The position numbers were made by a program, and so were the translations under genes. The notes beneath the pieces are model-generated. The model was not told the origin of the DNA. It did not search any database and saw nothing but the letters and a program-made list of their open reading frames with translations. From Anaerotruncus rubiinfantis (GTDB lineage: Bacteria > Bacillota > Clostridia > Oscillospirales > Ruminococcaceae), in contig NZ_FKLA01000008.1 in NCBI RefSeq assembly GCF_900078395.1, forward strand, positions 496,001 to 560,000: a DNA stretch of 64,000 bases, given 5' to 3'. The first letter of the stretch is position 1, and every line of letters starts with the position of its first letter. Below, piece after piece: positions 30,759 to 39,876 of this stretch.

Positions 30759-33554
30759 TCAATCCCCGAAGTAGGCGAGCACCGCATCCGCGACGGCGTT
30801 CGCGTAGCGGTACATGGCCTGTTCATTTGCAATCTCCTCGTACTCGGACGGGTTGCAGATGTAACCCGATTCGATCAGCACGGCGGGCCGCGCGGTCATC
30901 ATCGTGACCCGGTACCAGGACCACTGGGCCCACCGCAGCTTGCGGCCGGTGTCCTGCGAAAGGTTTTCTCCAATCGCCTGCGCGAAGGGTTCCGACTGGC
31001 TGTTGTAATAATAAACCTCAATGCCCGAAACGTCATTGGAATCGACGTTCTCTCCGAGTGAATTGTGATGGCTCGAGATGAATACGTCCGCGTCGAGCGT
31101 CTCGGCGAGCTGGATACGGTCGTTCAGGGTCATTGTCTCATCCGCCTGGGCCACATGGACCTCGGCGCCGAGTGCCGCAAAGCGGCTTTGCAGGGCGTAG
31201 GAATTTGCAAGGTTGAGGGTCTTTTCCATCGGGCCCGTCTCACCCGGAATACCAAGCGCCCCGGGGTCGGTGCCGCCGTGACCCGGATCGAGCAGGATGG
31301 TTACGCCCGCGAGCGGTGTGGCGGTGTCTTTGAGGAGCGCCGGCTTTTTGCGCAGATAAATAATGGTATCGTCGTTTTCGAACTGAACGTCCCAACCGAG
31401 CAGGTCGACGCCCTGGGCCAGGGTGAAGGTCAGCGTAAGACTCTGATCCTCACCGATTTCACTGTCGATCGATTCGCAGAGTTGGCTTTCGAGCCCCTTG
31501 GCATTGAGCTTTTCAAAACCTGTGATGTTCTGTAGGGTCACGGTGAGCTTCCCATCCACGAGCTCGCCTTTGAAGTATGGCCGCGCCGTGCCGGTAAGAA
31601 TGATCTTTTCGCCCTTTGGCACGCGTGAAAGCGAGATGGCGGTGACATTGTTTTGCGCGGTCACGGCGCCTTCCGGGATATCGACGCTCGATTTGGGGAC
31701 GTAGTCGCCTGTAACCAGCTTGTAATAGCCGCCGCGTGGGTTTTCGGCAATCTCCACGACGCAGTCCTTTTTCAGCAGGGTGGAATAATCGCCGTCGTCC
31801 TTGCCGTTTTGGCTGATGGGCGAGAAGTTTTTCATCTTTGCGACCGGGACAATCCCTTCGCCGGTTACGAAGACCTCGCCCGCCGACTGCTGGGAGGAAT
31901 TCATGCCCGCATAGTTGAGGTTATAGGTGATGGGCCCCAGTTTTTTGACCTGTCCGGCAACCGCGACAGAGGAAAGGTCAAGCGTGGCTTGGTAGGTCAT
32001 TGCAATGCCGTTCTGGCTCGCGGCGGAAAGCGGTTCAAGCGTTTGGGTGAGCCCGCCGACCGAGGCGGTCACAGTGCCACCCGCCGGTGCGACGCAGGAA
32101 AGCTTGAGCACGTCGCCGTCAAGCACAACTTCGGCAGCGGACGGGTAGAGGTCGGATTTCTGGATGGAATCGATCGTCGCGACGGCGCCGGATGGCTGCG
32201 GGCGTACGATCGTCACAGTTTTGGTGGCGCCGCCCTGCGAAAAGGAATAGGTATTGGTTCCATAGGGGACGTTCACAAGCAGTCCCCAAAGCCCTGTTTG
32301 GGGACTGCGGGAAACCTCCTGCCCGTTATAGAGAAGCGGCTGAGAGGGATCGGAGGTGCCGGTGATAAAATACTTGTCATAGGAGGTGGTGAGCCGTTGG
32401 GCCGGCCGGGTCACCGCAAAGGTCTGGGGATAGCTGAGATCCGGCATCATTGCGGACGGTTCCTGCGCGAAGGTGGCCGCAACCGAATAGGCGGCGACCC
32501 GCGCCTCGGTGTTCAGCGCGCCATAGTTGCTGACCACCACGCCGTCGGCGTTATGCTGGCGTTCGAGAAAAAGTCCGTTGTCGATCACATGCAGGAAGGC
32601 GGTGCCGTCGTCCACCGCATGCAGCGGGTAGTAGGCGGCAGAACCGCTGTCCGCACAGCGCAGATCCCAGGCGGAAAGTTCGGCCGCATAGGCCGCCGCG
32701 TCGTTCACGGTGGAGGCCGGGACAACCGGCACCACAAAATCGAGATCGCCGTTTTGCAGCGGCAGGGCGGAAAGATCGCGCATCCCGTTTTCCGGCAGGA
32801 CCGCGCCGCTGTTCACCACCAGCCCAAGCCGCTGGCTGTCCTTGTGCTTTACCGCGTCATGGGCGTACCCCACAGCATTGGCAAGGTCTTTCGCATAGTC
32901 CTGCGCGTCGTACGCCTCGGAATCCACTCCGCTGAGCAGCACGCCCGCGACGTCATAGTTGGCGGTCAGCTCTTCGGTGATTTTGCCGACCAGTTTCTGC
33001 ACGCCGGTTTCTGCGGGATTGAGCCTGCCCGCCGAGACCCAGGATGGGTTCTTTGCGGCGGGGGAATCGGTGGAAACTTCGGCCGCAAGGTGAAATGGAT
33101 TGACGACCGCGTAGATCTGAATATTCTTTTCCTTGCAGATGTTGACCAGGTATTTGAGCGGGTCGAAGAAGGTGAATTTTCCCTGTTCGCCGGTCCAGAA
33201 AGCGCTCGACGGCAGGATGGAGGAGCGGTAGAAGGCGTCGCCCTGCGGCGAAGCTTCAAAAAAAATGGCGTTGTAGCCGTAGGTTTTGGCAAAAGTGGCG
33301 AGCTCGTCGAGTTCGTCCTGCAGGATCTTTGCCGGAAGGCCGGGAGCGCTGGGGAAATCGGCGTTGTCCTGCGTGCGCACGGTCAGCGCGCGCAGCTCCC
33401 CCTGCGGGGCAGGGATGCCGTCGGGATAGGTCTTGCGGGGAATCTCCCCGAAAAAGAGCTCGCTGGCGGCGAGCACTGTAACGGTCAAAAGGACGGTCGC
33501 CAGCGAAACGGCCAGCGTGCGCCAGATGACGTGTCTTTTTGAATGATTCATCAT
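30759..33554 (-). CDS. Secreted glycosidase-like (GHL10) / N-acetylmuramoyl-L-alanine amidase fusion
   Basis: Large cell-wall protein, 931 aa, with an N-terminal signal or anchor helix (residues ~10-30). Residues ~50-380 fit a DUF187/GHL10 glycoside-hydrolase-like TIM barrel (LRALTVRTQD, YGYNAIFFEASPQGDAFY, IQIYAVVNPFHLAAE). A middle region of beta-rich repeats (~400-730) may bind the wall. Residues ~750-931 are an Amidase_3 zinc hydrolase with His in LLDPGHGGTDPGA, Glu in PMEKTLNLAN, His in DVFISSHHNSLG and the catalytic Glu in LIESGYICNPSEYE. It should cleave the peptide side chain from peptidoglycan. GAAGGAATG precedes the start; the ATG at 33551 is equally possible. It is monocistronic. 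Confidence 0.87.
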   Translation of the reverse strand: MMNHSKRHVIWRTLAVSLATVLLTVTVLAASELFFGEIPRKTYPDGIPAPQGELRALTVRTQDNADFPSAPGLPAKILQDELDELATFAKTYGYNAIFFEASPQGDAFYRSSILPSSAFWTGEQGKFTFFDPLKYLVNICKEKNIQIYAVVNPFHLAAEVSTDSPAAKNPSWVSAGRLNPAETGVQKLVGKITEELTANYDVAGVLLSGVDSEAYDAQDYAKDLANAVGYAHDAVKHKDSQRLGLVVNSGAVLPENGMRDLSALPLQNGDLDFVVPVVPASTVNDAAAYAAELSAWDLRCADSGSAAYYPLHAVDDGTAFLHVIDNGLFLERQHNADGVVVSNYGALNTEARVAAYSVAATFAQEPSAMMPDLSYPQTFAVTRPAQRLTTSYDKYFITGTSDPSQPLLYNGQEVSRSPQTGLWGLLVNVPYGTNTYSFSQGGATKTVTIVRPQPSGAVATIDSIQKSDLYPSAAEVVLDGDVLKLSCVAPAGGTVTASVGGLTQTLEPLSAASQNGIAMTYQATLDLSSVAVAGQVKKLGPITYNLNYAGMNSSQQSAGEVFVTGEGIVPVAKMKNFSPISQNGKDDGDYSTLLKKDCVVEIAENPRGGYYKLVTGDYVPKSSVDIPEGAVTAQNNVTAISLSRVPKGEKIILTGTARPYFKGELVDGKLTVTLQNITGFEKLNAKGLESQLCESIDSEIGEDQSLTLTFTLAQGVDLLGWDVQFENDDTIIYLRKKPALLKDTATPLAGVTILLDPGHGGTDPGALGIPGETGPMEKTLNLANSYALQSRFAALGAEVHVAQADETMTLNDRIQLAETLDADVFISSHHNSLGENVDSNDVSGIEVYYYNSQSEPFAQAIGENLSQDTGRKLRWAQWSWYRVTMMTARPAVLIESGYICNPSEYEEIANEQAMYRYANAVADAVLAYFGD

Positions 33555-33579
33555 CGTTTCATTCCTTCAATCGATTTGT

Positions 33580-33798
33580 TCAAAGCGAAAAATCCGATTT
33601 ATCAAATTTCGGCAGTGCGTTCGGGCGCTTTGGGACCCGTTTGAGCGGAGCATATTGGTATTTCCTGCAGGAGTCGTACGGATTGCTGACCCCTTTTTTT
33701 TCACAGAGCACCGTCTTGCCGTCCCGCGTGAGGAAACCGTATTTGCAGTATTCGCATGCCGGTGGAATTTCTTTAGAGAACAACGATAGTTTACCCAT
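33580..33798 (-). CDS. Small conserved Cys-rich protein
   Basis: A 72-residue basic protein with four cysteines in a CxxC-x13-C-x10-C arrangement (CEYCKYGF...VLCEKKG...DSCRKYQYAP), which suggests a small zinc-binding fold. There is no signal peptide. GGAGG lies 8 bases before the ATG, supporting translation. It precedes the amidase gene on the same strand with a 25-base gap and may be co-transcribed. I recognise it only as a short conserved clostridial-type hypothetical protein; function unknown. Confidence 0.65.
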   Translation of the reverse strand: MGKLSLFSKEIPPACEYCKYGFLTRDGKTVLCEKKGVSNPYDSCRKYQYAPLKRVPKRPNALPKFDKSDFSL

Positions 33799-33867
33799 TT
33801 TGAACCTCCGCGATTTTTGAAATCATATCGTTACAATTATACCGTATGTTTTCGACAATTTCTATGG

Positions 33868-34956
33868 CTAATTATGAATTCTCCCGCGCTGCGGCAGGAT
33901 GAGGATGGTGCACATCGCGATGAGGCATGCGCAGGTGAAGAGCATGTTCGGTGTGGCCTGCGGTACCGGACGGGAGACCATTGCGCCCGCGGCCAGCTCT
34001 GCGGGAGGGATAAGCCGGTAGCCGAGCGCGGCCAGCAGGCTGGTGATGCCGCCGTGCAGGAGACGCGACCGGTAAAATTTACCGAAGGAAATTTCCGTTT
34101 CGGTCGGAAAACAGCTCTTTACCTGGAAGATGATGCTTATGGAGGAAAAGGAAACCAGGAACGCGCAGAGCACAAATCCCTGGAAGGTGTGCAGCCCGGC
34201 CGCGGCGATGCAACCGTTTGTGACTTCAAGCAGCCCAGTGAGCGCCGCTGAAAAAAAGCGTTCCCCAAGCGCCGGGAAAAAGGAGGCCAGGACTCCGGTG
34301 AGCAGCCGGAAAACGCCGAATGCGTCGAGCAGCGCCGCCAGCGCGGAAAAGGCCACCACAAACGCGCAGATGCCGATCATCCCGGCGGCCGCGCCGCGCA
34401 CACTCTCGACAAACGCATCTTTGGAAGGCGTTTGCAAAACCGGCGGAAGCCGGATGTTTCCACCGTGAAAATGCAGGAATCCTACCGTGAGCGATGAAAG
34501 AAGCTGCGCGCCGAGCAGTACCAGCCCGGCGGTCCTGCTGCCGAGCATCCCCGCTCCGACGGCGGAGATGAGAAACGAAGGCCCAGCATTCACACAGAAA
34601 CAGAGCGCGCGCTCGGCGGTATCGCGGCTGATCTCCCGACGCGCGAGCATTTCGGAGAGCATCTGCGCGCCGACCGGGAAGCCGCCCACAAAACTCATCA
34701 GCAGCACCGAGCCAAGTCGTTCGGGAAGCCCCATCGGCCGGGTGATGAGGCCGACGCAGCGGCTAAGCAGGGGCCCGGCCGAAGTGCGGGAGATGAGCCC
34801 TGCCAGAATCATAAATGGAAAGAGCGATGGGATCAGCACGTTTGCGCAGTTTAAAAGGCCCGTGCGCACTCCGGCGCAGACCTCCTGCGTCTTCCACAAA
34901 AGCCCCGCGGCCGCCACCGCCGCGAGCGCCGTCCAAACCCATCCGTACCGTTTCAT
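33868..34956 (-). CDS. ylbJ: YlbJ-like sporulation membrane protein (nucleoside-recognition/Gate domain)
   Basis: Integral membrane protein, 362 aa, with about eight hydrophobic segments. Conserved stretches are NVLIPSLFPFMILAGLI, MSFVGGFPVGAQMLSEM, CFCVNAGPSFLISAVGAGML and LLEVTNGCIAAAGL, which match the YlbJ/SpoIVCA-neighbour family of Gate-domain proteins linked to spore cortex formation. ATG 34956 is chosen because GGAGG lies 8 bases upstream; the ATG at 34989 has no ribosome binding site. It is divergent from the yqfC-yqfD operon, so two sporulation units share this intergenic region of about 120 bases. Confidence 0.8.
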   Translation of the reverse strand: MKRYGWVWTALAAVAAAGLLWKTQEVCAGVRTGLLNCANVLIPSLFPFMILAGLISRTSAGPLLSRCVGLITRPMGLPERLGSVLLMSFVGGFPVGAQMLSEMLARREISRDTAERALCFCVNAGPSFLISAVGAGMLGSRTAGLVLLGAQLLSSLTVGFLHFHGGNIRLPPVLQTPSKDAFVESVRGAAAGMIGICAFVVAFSALAALLDAFGVFRLLTGVLASFFPALGERFFSAALTGLLEVTNGCIAAAGLHTFQGFVLCAFLVSFSSISIIFQVKSCFPTETEISFGKFYRSRLLHGGITSLLAALGYRLIPPAELAAGAMVSRPVPQATPNMLFTCACLIAMCTILILPQRGRIHN

Positions 34957-35075
34957 TCCCAACGCCTCCACCGCCTCATAAATTCCCATGTTTTTTAATA
35001 GATATGAAGAGAAGCGTACAAGAATGACCGGGACGTTCCCACTTGCGCGAACAGGCCCGTATGGAGGAATCGGAT

Positions 35076-35372
35076 ATGTTTAAAAAGAAACGCGGACAGG
35101 AGCAGCGGCCCACCTTCGCCGACCAGCTCACCCGGCTGACCGGGCTGCCGGTCGACGTGGTGGAGGGGCTTCCGGAAATCGAGCTGCTGGGGAATAAGGA
35201 AGCGGTGATCGAGCACTGCCAGGGGGTGCTTGAATATAACGATAAGGTCATCCGGCTCAATACCGGCAAGCTGAACCTCAAATTTACCGGCAGAAACCTG
35301 CAGCTCAAAAGTATGACCGACAGCAGTGTGGTGGTGGAGGGTTATTTCACTTCCATCGAATTCACAAATTAG
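35076..35372 (+). CDS. yqfC: Sporulation protein YqfC
   Basis: A 98-residue protein of the YabP/YqfC family, made in the mother cell during sporulation. The sequence LTGLPVDVVEGLPEIELLGN and VLEYNDKVIRLNTGKLNLKF matches the family. ATG 35076 with GGAGG 8 bases upstream is chosen over the in-frame TTG 35043 and ATG 35061. It precedes yqfD by 13 bases, the usual order. Sigma-E control is known for the family, but I did not confirm a sigma-E promoter. Confidence 0.85.
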   Translation: MFKKKRGQEQRPTFADQLTRLTGLPVDVVEGLPEIELLGNKEAVIEHCQGVLEYNDKVIRLNTGKLNLKFTGRNLQLKSMTDSSVVVEGYFTSIEFTN

Positions 35373-35385
35373 GGGGCCGGCCGCT

Positions 35386-36609
35386 TTGTACATCGTGAAA
35401 CTGCTGCGCTTTTTGCGCGGCTATGTGCGTTTTTTTGCACGCGGCGGTTCGATAGAACGGTTTATCAACCTCTGTGCGCACCACGGCATCCCGACCTGGG
35501 GATGCCGCAAGACCGAGGAGCATTTCACCGGGTACACCTCCGCGAACGGCTACCGCCGGATGCACCGCCTCTCCCGGAAAGCGGGCGTACGCCTGCGCGT
35601 GGGCGAACGGCACGGCCTGCCGTTTCTGACCTTCCGTTACCGCAGGAGGATCGGCATCACGGCAGGCGCGGTCCTGTTCGCGCTGGCGATGCTCCTGTCC
35701 CAGCAGTTCATCTGGGTGGTGCAGGTAGAAGGCAACGAATCTGTGGATACACAGCTTTTGCAGAATGCGCTTTCGGAGGCGGGTGTTCGCCGCGGAGTGC
35801 TCAAGCACAATGTGGATACCGGATTTGTGGGGCGGGAGATGATGCTCCGGGTGGATGATCTGTCGTTTGCAGCCGTCTATCTGCATGGCACGACCGCGAC
35901 GCTGGTGGTGCGCGAACGGGCGAAGCCCCCGCGGAAGATCGACACCGGCGTGCCGGCGAACGTCGTGGCGTCGCAGGACGGGCAGATCAAGCGGATGGAG
36001 GTGACCGACGGGGTCGCGGTCTGCAAGGCCGGGGACGCGGTGCGCGCGGGCGACCTGATTGTGAGTGGCGTATACGAGGACCGCTGGGGCCTCACGCACT
36101 TTATGCGCGCGAACGCGAAGGTGATTGCGCATGTGCCGCAGTCGCTCGAGGTGCAGGTGCCGCTTTTGCAGGAACAGGTGCGGCAGACCGGAAAAGTGAC
36201 CCGCCGCCGGTATCTGGAGGTGATGGGCCTTCGGGTTCCGCTCTTTCTTTATCATGGGCTGGAGGGGGACTATAAGCTCGAGCAGACCTGTCTGCATCCG
36301 ACGGTGTTTGGGATGGAGCTGCCGTTCGAGATATCTCGGGAGACTTATATTTTCTACGAACGCGACGAACAGGAGATCAGCCCCGAGCTTGCGCTGCGGA
36401 TGGCCGAGCGGGAGCTGCTCAAAAAAGAACAGGCCGCTTGGGGGGATGCAATCCTCATGCGGCAGGCTGCGGCCTCTACCGAAAACGGCATACTGACCCT
36501 GCGGGGGGAGTACGTCGTGGAGGTGGATATTGCTGAACAGGTGGAGATTCCGGTTCACGACCGAAAGAACCTGGAGGACCCGAAACCGATCCGAGAAGGC
36601 GGATATTAG
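35386..36609 (+). CDS. yqfD: Sporulation protein YqfD
   Basis: Membrane protein of sporulation, 407 aa. A cytoplasmic N-terminal domain includes INLCAHHGIPTWGCRK; one membrane helix follows near residue 90 (ITAGAVLFALAMLLSQQFIW) and then an outer domain with VQVEGNESVDTQLLQNALSE and ATLVVRERAKPP, reminiscent of POTRA-like folds. The TTG at 35386 is preferred because AGGGGG lies 9 bases before it; the ATG/GTG alternatives either lie inside yqfC or are too far from it. It forms an operon with yqfC. Confidence 0.88.
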   Translation: MYIVKLLRFLRGYVRFFARGGSIERFINLCAHHGIPTWGCRKTEEHFTGYTSANGYRRMHRLSRKAGVRLRVGERHGLPFLTFRYRRRIGITAGAVLFALAMLLSQQFIWVVQVEGNESVDTQLLQNALSEAGVRRGVLKHNVDTGFVGREMMLRVDDLSFAAVYLHGTTATLVVRERAKPPRKIDTGVPANVVASQDGQIKRMEVTDGVAVCKAGDAVRAGDLIVSGVYEDRWGLTHFMRANAKVIAHVPQSLEVQVPLLQEQVRQTGKVTRRRYLEVMGLRVPLFLYHGLEGDYKLEQTCLHPTVFGMELPFEISRETYIFYERDEQEISPELALRMAERELLKKEQAAWGDAILMRQAAASTENGILTLRGEYVVEVDIAEQVEIPVHDRKNLEDPKPIREGGY

Positions 36610-36628
36610 GGAAAAATAACTAGGGAAG

Positions 36629-36659
36629 TTTCACAAAATATTCATAAATTTATGTGAAA
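36629..36659. promoter_or_regulatory. Inverted repeat upstream of the phoH promoter
   Basis: TTTCACA (36629) and TGTGAAA (36653) enclose a CATAAATTTATG palindrome. It could be a weak yqfD terminator or an operator just upstream of the -35. Confidence 0.35.
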
Positions 36660-36664
36660 TATGC

Positions 36665-36693
36665 TTGTTATCTTTCCGACAATTTGCTATACT
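36665..36693 (+). promoter_or_regulatory. phoH operon promoter
   Basis: TTGTTA, 17 bases, TATACT; 84 bases before the phoH start. Confidence 0.6.
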
Positions 36694-36776
36694 GTTAAAT
36701 GGAAACGCAGAGATACGCCAGCACTGTGAAAAAACGGTGAAATCTGGCGGGCTTCCAAAAGGATGGATTAAAAAAC

Positions 36777-37754
36777 ATGATCGAACAGTTGGTAGATATC
36801 GACCGCATGGAACATGCGCTGGCGCTTTTTGGGAGCTTCGACGAAAATGTGCGGCTGATCGAACAGGAATACAGTGTAACGGTCACTTGCCGAGGCACCG
36901 AAATCAAGGTGTTTGGCGATGAGGAAAAGGTTTCGCTCGCGGTGCGCGCGATCACCGGCCTGCTTTCGCTCATCAACAAAGGCGAGGCAATCACCGAGCA
37001 GAATGTGCGCTATGTCATGGCCATGGTGAGCGAGGGCACCGAGGAAAAAGTCGCGGCGCTTTCGGACGACGTGGTCTGCATCACGACGGCGGGCAAGCCG
37101 GTCAAGGCGAAAACTCTTGGACAGAAGAAATATATCCAGGCCATCCGTGAAAATACCATCACGCTGGGCGTCGGCCCGGCCGGCACCGGAAAGACCTATC
37201 TTGCGGTGGCGATGGCGGTGCGGGCTTTCCGCGCGCATGAGATTAACCGGATTATCCTGACCCGCCCGGCGGTCGAAGCGGGCGAAAAGCTCGGCTTTCT
37301 GCCGGGCGATCTGCAGAACAAGGTCGACCCGTATCTGCGGCCGCTTTATGACGCGCTGTTCGATATGCTCGGCGCGGAGAATTTCCAGAAATATGTCGAG
37401 CGCCAGCAGATCGAGGTTGCGCCGCTCGCCTACATGCGCGGGCGCACGCTCGACGACAGCTTCATCATCCTCGATGAGGCGCAGAACACCACGCCCGAAC
37501 AGATGAAGATGTTTCTGACCCGCCTGGGCTTTAATTCCAAGGCGATCATCACCGGCGACGTGACCCAGATCGACCTGCCTGACCCGCGCCGTTCCGGGCT
37601 TGTGGAAGCGGTGAAAGTCCTGAAAGGCGTAGACGGCATTGCGGTTATCCACTTTACCGAAAAGGATGTCGTGCGCCATCACCTGGTGCAGGAGATCATC
37701 AAAGCATATGAAAAATATTATCACGCGAACGCCCACCAGAGGCGGCCCGGATGA
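36777..37754 (+). CDS. phoH: PhoH-family ATPase
   Basis: Cytoplasmic P-loop NTPase, 325 aa, of the PhoH/PhoL type that in many bacteria sits next to ybeY and is linked to RNA metabolism. An N-terminal KH-like part is followed by KYIQAIRENTITLGVGPAGT (which runs into GKT, Walker A) and Walker B FIILDEAQNTTPEQMKM, with ITGDVTQIDLPDPRRSGL after it. AAGGATG lies about 13 bases upstream, a longish spacing. It overlaps the start of an alternative upstream frame of ybeY but not the real ybeY start; the operon continues with ybeY, dgkA, era, yqzL, recO and mutS2. Confidence 0.92.
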   Translation: MIEQLVDIDRMEHALALFGSFDENVRLIEQEYSVTVTCRGTEIKVFGDEEKVSLAVRAITGLLSLINKGEAITEQNVRYVMAMVSEGTEEKVAALSDDVVCITTAGKPVKAKTLGQKKYIQAIRENTITLGVGPAGTGKTYLAVAMAVRAFRAHEINRIILTRPAVEAGEKLGFLPGDLQNKVDPYLRPLYDALFDMLGAENFQKYVERQQIEVAPLAYMRGRTLDDSFIILDEAQNTTPEQMKMFLTRLGFNSKAIITGDVTQIDLPDPRRSGLVEAVKVLKGVDGIAVIHFTEKDVVRHHLVQEIIKAYEKYYHANAHQRRPG

Positions 37755-37840
37755 TGCGTATATCAATCAGCAGGCATGACGTGCGCCGATGCAAAAAACA
37801 CTGCGCGGCGGGAAAAATACAAGGAGGGCAATCAAACAAA

Positions 37841-38350
37841 ATGGCAGAGAGTATCAAGGTCCTGATTTCAAACAGACAGAAAGAAGTGAAAATCCCCAGC
37901 GGTATCCGTTTGCTGATCAGGCGTTGCTGCCATGCGGTTTTGCTTTCGGAGGATTTTCACGAGAACGCGGAGGTGAGCGTCAGCTTTGTGACCGACGAAC
38001 AGATCCGTCAGCTCAACAAGGAATTCCGCGATAAGGATATGCCGACCGACGTGCTTTCCTTCCCGCTCGGGGAGAACGGCGTCTACGACCGCAATATGGA
38101 AACCGGCGCGCTGCAGTTGGGGGATATCGTCATCTCGATCGAACGCGCGTTTGCACAGGCGCGGATGTATGGGCACACCCTGCAGCGGGAGATCGGTTTC
38201 CTGACTGTGCATTCGATGCTGCACCTGCTCGGTTATGATCACGAGGCGGGCGGGCTCGAACAGGTGCGCATGCGCGAGAAGGAGGAGAGCATCCTTGCAA
38301 GCCTCGGGCTGCGCCGGGATGCAAGCTACGTGCTCGACGAGGATGAATAA
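37841..38350 (+). CDS. ybeY: Endoribonuclease YbeY (16S rRNA maturation)
   Basis: Single-strand-specific zinc endoribonuclease, 169 aa, needed for 16S rRNA 3'-end processing and ribosome quality control. The zinc motif appears as VHSMLHLLGYDHEAG near residue 125; DMPTDVLSFPLGE and GDIVISIERAFAQA precede it. ATG 37841 with AAGGAGGG about 12 bases upstream is chosen over the ATG at 37751, which overlaps phoH. The gap from phoH is 86 bases. In Bacillus the membrane HD protein YqfF lies between phoH and ybeY; here it is absent. Confidence 0.92.
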   Translation: MAESIKVLISNRQKEVKIPSGIRLLIRRCCHAVLLSEDFHENAEVSVSFVTDEQIRQLNKEFRDKDMPTDVLSFPLGENGVYDRNMETGALQLGDIVISIERAFAQARMYGHTLQREIGFLTVHSMLHLLGYDHEAGGLEQVRMREKEESILASLGLRRDASYVLDEDE

Positions 38351-38843
38351 CAGGATTCGCAGCCTGGCCAAAAGCTTTGCCTGCGCCGCGTCAGGGATGA
38401 AATATTGTGTGCTCTGCGAGCGAAACTTCCGCATCCACCTGGTCGCGACGGCCTACGTGCTGGCGCTGGCGCTGCTGATCGATGTGGACGGGACGGATTT
38501 TGCAATTTTGCTTTTGACTGCTGGGGCCGTGATCGTCATGGAGATGGTCAACACGGCGGTGGAGGCGGTGGTGGACCTTGCGTCGCCGCAGGTGCATCCG
38601 CTCGCGCGGGTAGCCAAAGATGTGGCGGCGGGTGCGGTGCTTGTCGCGGCGTCGGTCAGCGTCGGGATCGGCTGTTCGCTGCTCTGGCGTCCCGCGAAGC
38701 TGCTGCTGCTCGCAAAAGCGGCGCTGGCGGCTCCGCCCGCCCTCGCCGCGTTCGTTTTGTCCGCCGCGTTTTCGGTCTGGTTTATCTTCTACAGCGGACA
38801 GCGCAAGGACGCCGGTACAAAAGAATCCGGCAGCTCCAAATGA
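38343..38843 (+). CDS. dgkA: Diacylglycerol/undecaprenol kinase family protein
   Basis: Small membrane kinase, 166 aa. The family signature EMVNTAVEAVVDLASPQVHP with the catalytic Glu/Asn is clear, preceded by the amphipathic CERNFRIHLVATAYVLALAL; four hydrophobic segments are present, one more than in the shortest family members. In Firmicutes these enzymes phosphorylate undecaprenol to recycle the wall lipid carrier. ATG 38343 overlaps the ybeY stop (ATGAATAA), implying translational coupling. The C-terminal helix (APPALAAFVLSAAFSVWFIF) extends the family core. Confidence 0.85.
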   Translation: MNNRIRSLAKSFACAASGMKYCVLCERNFRIHLVATAYVLALALLIDVDGTDFAILLLTAGAVIVMEMVNTAVEAVVDLASPQVHPLARVAKDVAAGAVLVAASVSVGIGCSLLWRPAKLLLLAKAALAAPPALAAFVLSAAFSVWFIFYSGQRKDAGTKESGSSK

Positions 38844-38854
38844 AAGGAAAATTT

Positions 38855-39766
38855 ATGAATTATACGGAACCTCAGTATGAGACAAAATCGGCGTTCGTTG
38901 CCATTGTCGGCAAGCCGAACGTGGGAAAATCGAGCCTTCTCAACGCGTTGGTCGGGGAAAAGGTGGCGATCGTCTCGAATAAGCCGCAGACCACCCGCAC
39001 CCGGATCACCGGCGTGCTGACAAAGGACGACACCCAGTTCGTGTTCATCGATACGCCGGGCCTGCACAAGCCTCGCACCAAGCTTTCCGAATATATGAAC
39101 CAGCAGGTGACCGACAGCGTCGCGGACGTGGATGTCGCCGTTCTGGTGGTCGAACCCATGGGGGAAATCCACAAGGCCGAACAGGATCTGATCGCATCCT
39201 TTAAAACGCAGCGCATCCCGGCGATCCTCGCGATCAACAAGATCGACACCGTCAGCGCAAAAGAAAAGCTGATGAGCCGGATTCTGGCCTTTTCACAGGC
39301 ATATGATTTTGAGGCGATCGTGCCGATTTCGGCGCTTCGCGGGGACGCGGTGGACGAGCTGCTCGGAGAGCTTGCGAAATTCGCGGCCCCGTCGCCGTTT
39401 TTCTTTGACGCGGACACGCTGACCGATCAGCCCGAACGGGTGATCGTGGCGGAAATCGTGCGGGAGAAGCTGCTGCGGAGCCTGCGCGAGGAAATCCCGC
39501 ATGGCACGGCGGTCGCGGTGGAACGAATGAAGGAACGCGAAGGCGGCGGTATCTTGGACATCGAGGTGCAGATCTACTGTGAAAAAGATTCCCACAAGGG
39601 AATGATCATTGGCAAGGGCGGAGAGATGCTCAAAAAAGTCGGTTCGCAGGCGCGCGAGGATATCGAGCGGTTTTTGGGCTGCAAGGTGAACCTCAAGTGC
39701 TGGGTCAAGGTCCGGGAGGACTGGCGCAACCGCGAAAACATCATCCGTTCGTTCGGATACAACTAA
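38855..39766 (+). CDS. era: GTPase Era
   Basis: Essential GTPase that checks 16S rRNA 3' end and 30S assembly, 303 aa. G1 GKPNVGKSSLLNAL, G2 QTTRTRITG, G3 DTPGLHKPR, G4 NKIDTVS and a C-terminal KH domain with KGMIIGKGGEMLKKVGSQAR. ATG 38855 is chosen since AAAGGA lies 6 bases upstream; ATG 38840 overlaps the dgkA stop and is an in-frame alternative adding five residues. Its partner YbeY is two genes upstream. Confidence 0.95.
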   Translation: MNYTEPQYETKSAFVAIVGKPNVGKSSLLNALVGEKVAIVSNKPQTTRTRITGVLTKDDTQFVFIDTPGLHKPRTKLSEYMNQQVTDSVADVDVAVLVVEPMGEIHKAEQDLIASFKTQRIPAILAINKIDTVSAKEKLMSRILAFSQAYDFEAIVPISALRGDAVDELLGELAKFAAPSPFFFDADTLTDQPERVIVAEIVREKLLRSLREEIPHGTAVAVERMKEREGGGILDIEVQIYCEKDSHKGMIIGKGGEMLKKVGSQAREDIERFLGCKVNLKCWVKVREDWRNRENIIRSFGYN

Positions 39767-39876
39767 AATTTCGTTTGTCAAGTCCAAATTGTTGGAAAGC
39801 CTGATAGACTTTCCCTCTGATATCGTCCGTTGCATCGGAAAAGATAATCCCAACAAGATGTTGGAGGGATGTCCCG

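Noticed and set aside
31653..33542. 629-residue open frame on the plus strand
   Set aside because: Antisense of the amidase fusion; low-complexity Gly/Arg/Val composition and no recognisable motif.
38405..38854. N-terminal extension of the era frame
   Set aside because: It overlaps dgkA in another frame, is Gly/Ala/Arg-rich, and the conserved Era N-terminus starts at 38855.
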